8,858 bases of DNA from Candidatus Hydrogenedentota bacterium (GTDB lineage Bacteria; Hydrogenedentota; Hydrogenedentia; Hydrogenedentiales; CAITNO01), in assembly GCA_903922535.1 (NCBI GenBank), contig CAIXUF010001314.1, forward strand, positions 1 to 8,858, given 5' to 3'. Position numbers and translations under genes: made by a program. This document shows positions 6,575 to 8,858 of this stretch, in pieces. Each line of letters opens with the position of its first letter. Positions within the stretch are counted from its first letter, which is position 1. Under the pieces are notes generated by a model. It saw only the letters and a list, made by a program, of their open reading frames with translations, was not told where the DNA came from and searched no databases.

Positions 6575-6676
6575 CCTTTGTCATCCTGAACGCAGTGAAG
6601 GATCTTGTCTTCAAGAAGATCCCGGAATGGAGACAGGGTCCTTCACTTCTCTTCGCTGCGTTCAGGATGACAAAGG
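6575..6676. repeat. large imperfect palindromic repeat (CHPERSEG-type)
   Basis: Bases 6575-6595 are exactly complementary to 6656-6676 (21 bp). Inside this, 6594-6604 pairs with 6637-6647 with one mismatch, leaving an asymmetric bulge of about 8 bases (6648-6655). The centre holds another small hairpin, GATCTT at 6601-6606 with AAGATC at 6616-6621. The core TCATCCTGAA-CGCAGTGAAGGATC resembles a dispersed repeat, known from many bacterial genomes, whose chance translations read CHPERSEGS; that peptide appears here too. It fills nearly half of the 217-bp gap (6514-6730) before the transporter gene. The rest of the gap shows no promoter or riboswitch that I recognise. In mRNA it would form a very stable hairpin and could shield or separate upstream from downstream message. 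Confidence 0.75.
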
Positions 6677-6730
6677 CCCACAGCAGGCTCTTCCACTTTT
6701 CCCGTCCCACGGACCAGAACGGAACAACAG

Positions 6731-8734
6731 ATGTTGATGTACATGGAAAACAGTGACGAGGCGCCCAAGCCCGGGATCGCGAAGAGGATGCGGCGCATGC
6801 TGGTCGGCGACGCCCGCGATCCCGGCGACCCCAACATCCACCACAAGCTGGCGCTGGTGGCCTTCTTCGCGTGGGTCGGTCTCGGCTCGGATGGACTCTC
6901 ATCCTCCTGTTACGGACCGCCGGAAGCCTTCTCGCTGCTGCTTCAATACCCGCACCTGGCGATATTTGTCGCGCTGGGCACGGTCTTCACCATCGTCGTG
7001 ATCAGCATGAGCTACCATCAGATTATCGAACTGTTTCCCTCCGGAGGCGGGGGATATGTGGTCGCCAGCCAGTTGGTGTCGCCCATGTGGGGCATGGTGT
7101 CCGGCTGCGCACTGCTGATTGACTACGTTTTGACCATCGCGCTTTCCATTTCCAGCGGCGCCGAGGCGGTGTTCAGCTTTCTTCCACCCCACTGGGTCTT
7201 TCTCCGCATGTGGTTTGGGCTGTTGGGGGTGACCCTGCTTACAGCCATGAACATACGGGGCGTGCGGGAATCCGTGGCGCCGCTCATCCCCGTCTTCATG
7301 ATCTTCGTGGTCACGCACTTGATCGCCATCTTCTGGGCGATTGGCGCGCATCTTCCCGAACTTGCCTCATTGCCCCAAAACACCGCCAGCGACGCCCATT
7401 CGGCCACGCACCAGTTTGGATTCTTCGGCATGATCTTCCTGGTCATGCGCGCATACGGCATGGGCGCGGGAACCTACACCGGAATTGAGGCGGTCAGCAA
7501 CGGACTGCCCATTCTCCGCGAGCCAAGGGTGAAGACCGGCAAGCGGACGATGGTCTACATGGCCTCGTCGCTGGTCGTTGCCGTGATGGGCCTGATGATG
7601 GCGTACATCCTGTGCCGGGTCCAGTTTGAACCGGGCAAGACGCTCAATGCCGTGCTGCTCGAACATGTCACCGCCGGTTGGCCGCGGGGCCTGGCCGGCG
7701 CGTTTGTCCTCATCACGCTGATCTCCGAGGGCGCGATTCTTTTCGTGGCGGCGCAGACGGGCTTTCTGGACGGACCGCGCGTGCTGGCCAACATGGCGCT
7801 GGACCGCTGGCTTCCCAGCCGCTTCGGCATGCTCAGCGACCGTCTGGTCACCCAGAACGGGGTGCTGCTCATGGGCGGCGCGGCCTTCCTGCTGGTCTCG
7901 TTCACGGGCGGATCGGTGCAGTACCTTATCGTTCTTTACAGCATTACGGTGTTCATCACCTTCGTGCTCTCCCAACTGGGCATGGTGCGGCACTGGTGGC
8001 AGTCACGCGCCGTTGACAAACGCTGGAAAAGGGGCCTGGCCATCAACGGCATCGGCCTGGTGCTGACCTCCTTCATTCTCGTGTCCGTGGCGATTCTCAA
8101 GTTCGGATCGGGCGGCTGGGTCACGCTGCTGGTTACGGGGGCGCTTGTGATCGTTGCGACGCTCATACGCCGCCACTACGGACGCACACGGGCATTGCTG
8201 CACCGCCTGGACAGTCTCGTCGTCGCCGCTGAAGCGTCCGTGGACGAGAAGCTTCCCGAACCCGAGTGCGACCCGGCGGCGCAAACCGCGGTGATACTGG
8301 TGAACGGGTTCAATGGTCTGGGCCTGCACACGCTGTTTGGAATCATTCGCCTCTTCAACAGGACTTTTAAGAATTTTGTGTTTGTTGAGGTGGGAGTGGT
8401 TGATGCGGGAAATTTCAAGGGGGCGCAGGAACTTGCAGGACTTAAAGAACGGACGAAGGAGGATCTCGGCAAGTACGTGAGTCTCATGAAACGGCAGGGG
8501 AAACATGCCGAGAGTTTCTTTGTCCTGGGAACCGATGTTGTCGAGGAGGTGGAGAGGATCGTGCCCGTTGTGCGCGAGCGCTTTCCAGACTGCGTCTTCT
8601 TTGGCGGACAGTTGGTGTTTCCTGAAGAAACGCTCGTGACGCGTCTGCTACACAACTATATCGTTTTTGCGATTCAGCGGCGGCTCTATTCCCGTGGGAT
8701 TCCGTTCATGATCATACCCATACGCGTGGCATAA
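6731..8734 (+). CDS. KimA/YdaO-like potassium importer (APC superfamily)
   Basis: This 667-residue protein has about 12 transmembrane segments between residues 40 and 480 and a cytosolic C-terminal domain (about 515-667). It resembles Bacillus KimA, a high-affinity K+/H+ symporter. The signature blocks align: GSDGLSSSCYG (KimA SSDALSSVAYG), SYHQIIELFPSGGGGYVVAS (SYRQIIYAYPQGGGAYIVS), LLIDYVLTIALSISSG, TGIEAVSN and LYSITVFITFVLSQLGM. Residues I recall as K+- or H+-handling in KimA are all kept: D54/Y61 (D36/Y43), D131, T135 and S139 (D117, T121, S125), T250/E253 (T230/E233) and Y403 (Y377). In KimA the C-terminal domain receives c-di-AMP inhibition; this is not established here. The start is uncertain: ATGs at 6731, 6737 and 6743 share a poor ribosome binding site (GGAAC). 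A generic amino-acid permease is the alternative, made less likely by these residues and by kdpF following it. Confidence 0.85.
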   Translation: MLMYMENSDEAPKPGIAKRMRRMLVGDARDPGDPNIHHKLALVAFFAWVGLGSDGLSSSCYGPPEAFSLLLQYPHLAIFVALGTVFTIVVISMSYHQIIELFPSGGGGYVVASQLVSPMWGMVSGCALLIDYVLTIALSISSGAEAVFSFLPPHWVFLRMWFGLLGVTLLTAMNIRGVRESVAPLIPVFMIFVVTHLIAIFWAIGAHLPELASLPQNTASDAHSATHQFGFFGMIFLVMRAYGMGAGTYTGIEAVSNGLPILREPRVKTGKRTMVYMASSLVVAVMGLMMAYILCRVQFEPGKTLNAVLLEHVTAGWPRGLAGAFVLITLISEGAILFVAAQTGFLDGPRVLANMALDRWLPSRFGMLSDRLVTQNGVLLMGGAAFLLVSFTGGSVQYLIVLYSITVFITFVLSQLGMVRHWWQSRAVDKRWKRGLAINGIGLVLTSFILVSVAILKFGSGGWVTLLVTGALVIVATLIRRHYGRTRALLHRLDSLVVAAEASVDEKLPEPECDPAAQTAVILVNGFNGLGLHTLFGIIRLFNRTFKNFVFVEVGVVDAGNFKGAQELAGLKERTKEDLGKYVSLMKRQGKHAESFFVLGTDVVEEVERIVPVVRERFPDCVFFGGQLVFPEETLVTRLLHNYIVFAIQRRLYSRGIPFMIIPIRVA

Positions 8735-8748
8735 GTCGCCGCTGCGAC
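8735..8748. other. small hairpin after the transporter stop
   Basis: GTCGC (8735-8739) and GCGAC (8744-8748) form a perfect 5-bp stem with a CGCT loop directly after the stop codon. No T-run follows and kdpF starts 25 bases later with a strong ribosome binding site, so it is more likely an mRNA 3'-end or processing element than a full terminator, or chance. Confidence 0.25.
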
Positions 8749-8761
8749 CCCGGGTGCGGGC

Positions 8762-8767
8762 AAGGAG
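8762..8767 (+). promoter_or_regulatory. ribosome binding site of kdpF
   Basis: AAGGAG lies 6 bases before the ATG at 8774 and supports translation of this 26-residue frame. The 39-base gap after the transporter gene has no visible promoter, so kdpF is probably co-transcribed with it. Confidence 0.75.
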
Positions 8768-8773
8768 AACATT

Positions 8774-8854
8774 ATGGACATTGTGGTTGGACTTATTGGT
8801 GTGGCCCTGTTGGGGTACCTTTTCGTGTCGGTGCTTCGGCCCGAGTGGTTCTGA
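8774..8854 (+). CDS. kdpF: KdpF, small subunit of the Kdp K+-transporting ATPase
   Basis: The frame encodes 26 residues: one transmembrane helix (about 3-21) followed by the ending SVLRPEWF. The pattern of a single hydrophobic helix, Y-L in the second half and a final LRPE-x-F is the hallmark of KdpF, which is normally 25-30 residues long and stabilises the KdpABC complex in the inner membrane. It has a strong ribosome binding site. A further Shine-Dalgarno sequence (AAGGA, 8854-8858) overlaps its stop codon at the window edge, as expected if kdpA follows. This identification is what ties the two-component system, the microprotein and the KimA-like transporter to potassium homeostasis. kdpA, kdpB and kdpC themselves are outside the window and are predicted, not seen. 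Confidence 0.85.
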   Translation: MDIVVGLIGVALLGYLFVSVLRPEWF

Positions 8855-8858
8855 AGGA
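8854..8858 (+). promoter_or_regulatory. ribosome binding site of the next gene (expected kdpA), cut by window end
   Basis: AAGGA starts on the last base of the kdpF stop codon and runs to the end of the window. Its position fits a tightly coupled downstream gene, which in kdp operons is kdpA. Confidence 0.5.

Noticed and set aside
6514..6730. c-di-AMP (ydaO-type) riboswitch ahead of the KimA-like gene
   Set aside because: Bacillus kimA has one, so I looked. The gap is dominated by the dispersed palindrome and I see none of the conserved riboswitch core; a covariance-model search would settle it.
6498..6737. 79-residue frame with the CHPERSEGS peptide
   Set aside because: It is the translation of the palindromic repeat at 6575-6676, a known source of false protein predictions.

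Overview
The window is GC-rich and every convincing gene lies on the + strand. It falls into two unrelated parts. The left third (98-2929) holds one large secreted multidomain protein related to the hydrazine synthase alpha subunit: a discoidin-like domain, a TolB/PD40-type beta-propeller and two CxxCH haem-binding motifs. This architecture is typical of Planctomycetota and neighbouring lineages such as Lentisphaerota, Verrucomicrobiota and Hydrogenedentota. My taxonomic guess, a bacterium from that neighbourhood, rests on this protein and the base composition only; there is no rRNA or marker gene.

The right two thirds (3066-8858) looks like a potassium-uptake locus. In order it holds an NtrC-type sigma-54-dependent response regulator (3066-4421), a regulatory intergenic region (4422-4586), a membrane histidine kinase with HAMP and PAS-like domains (4587-6428), a 27-residue one-helix membrane microprotein (6430-6513), a 217-bp gap carrying a large palindromic repeat, an APC-superfamily transporter closely resembling KimA/YdaO K+ importers (6731-8734), and a 26-residue KdpF (8774-8854). 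The window ends on a Shine-Dalgarno sequence immediately after kdpF, where kdpA would be expected.

The most interesting part is the 165-bp gap ahead of the kinase gene. It has three evenly arranged dyads of the form CTTG-N7-CAAG, then three TTTTCCG units at exact 10-bp steps, then a near-consensus -24/-12 promoter with GG and GC exactly 10 bases apart, then a strong ribosome binding site. This is the textbook layout of a sigma-54 promoter with upstream enhancers, and the likely activator is encoded immediately upstream. My model is that the regulator (REC-AAA+-Fis) binds the dyads and activates sigma-54 transcription of its own sensor kinase and the K+ transporters downstream. This would be a sigma-54 circuit in place of, or in addition to, the usual KdpD/KdpE control of kdp.

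Two families of apparently dispersed palindromic repeats sit in gaps (2968-3001 and about 6575-6676). No RNA gene, CRISPR array, insertion sequence or prophage feature was seen.
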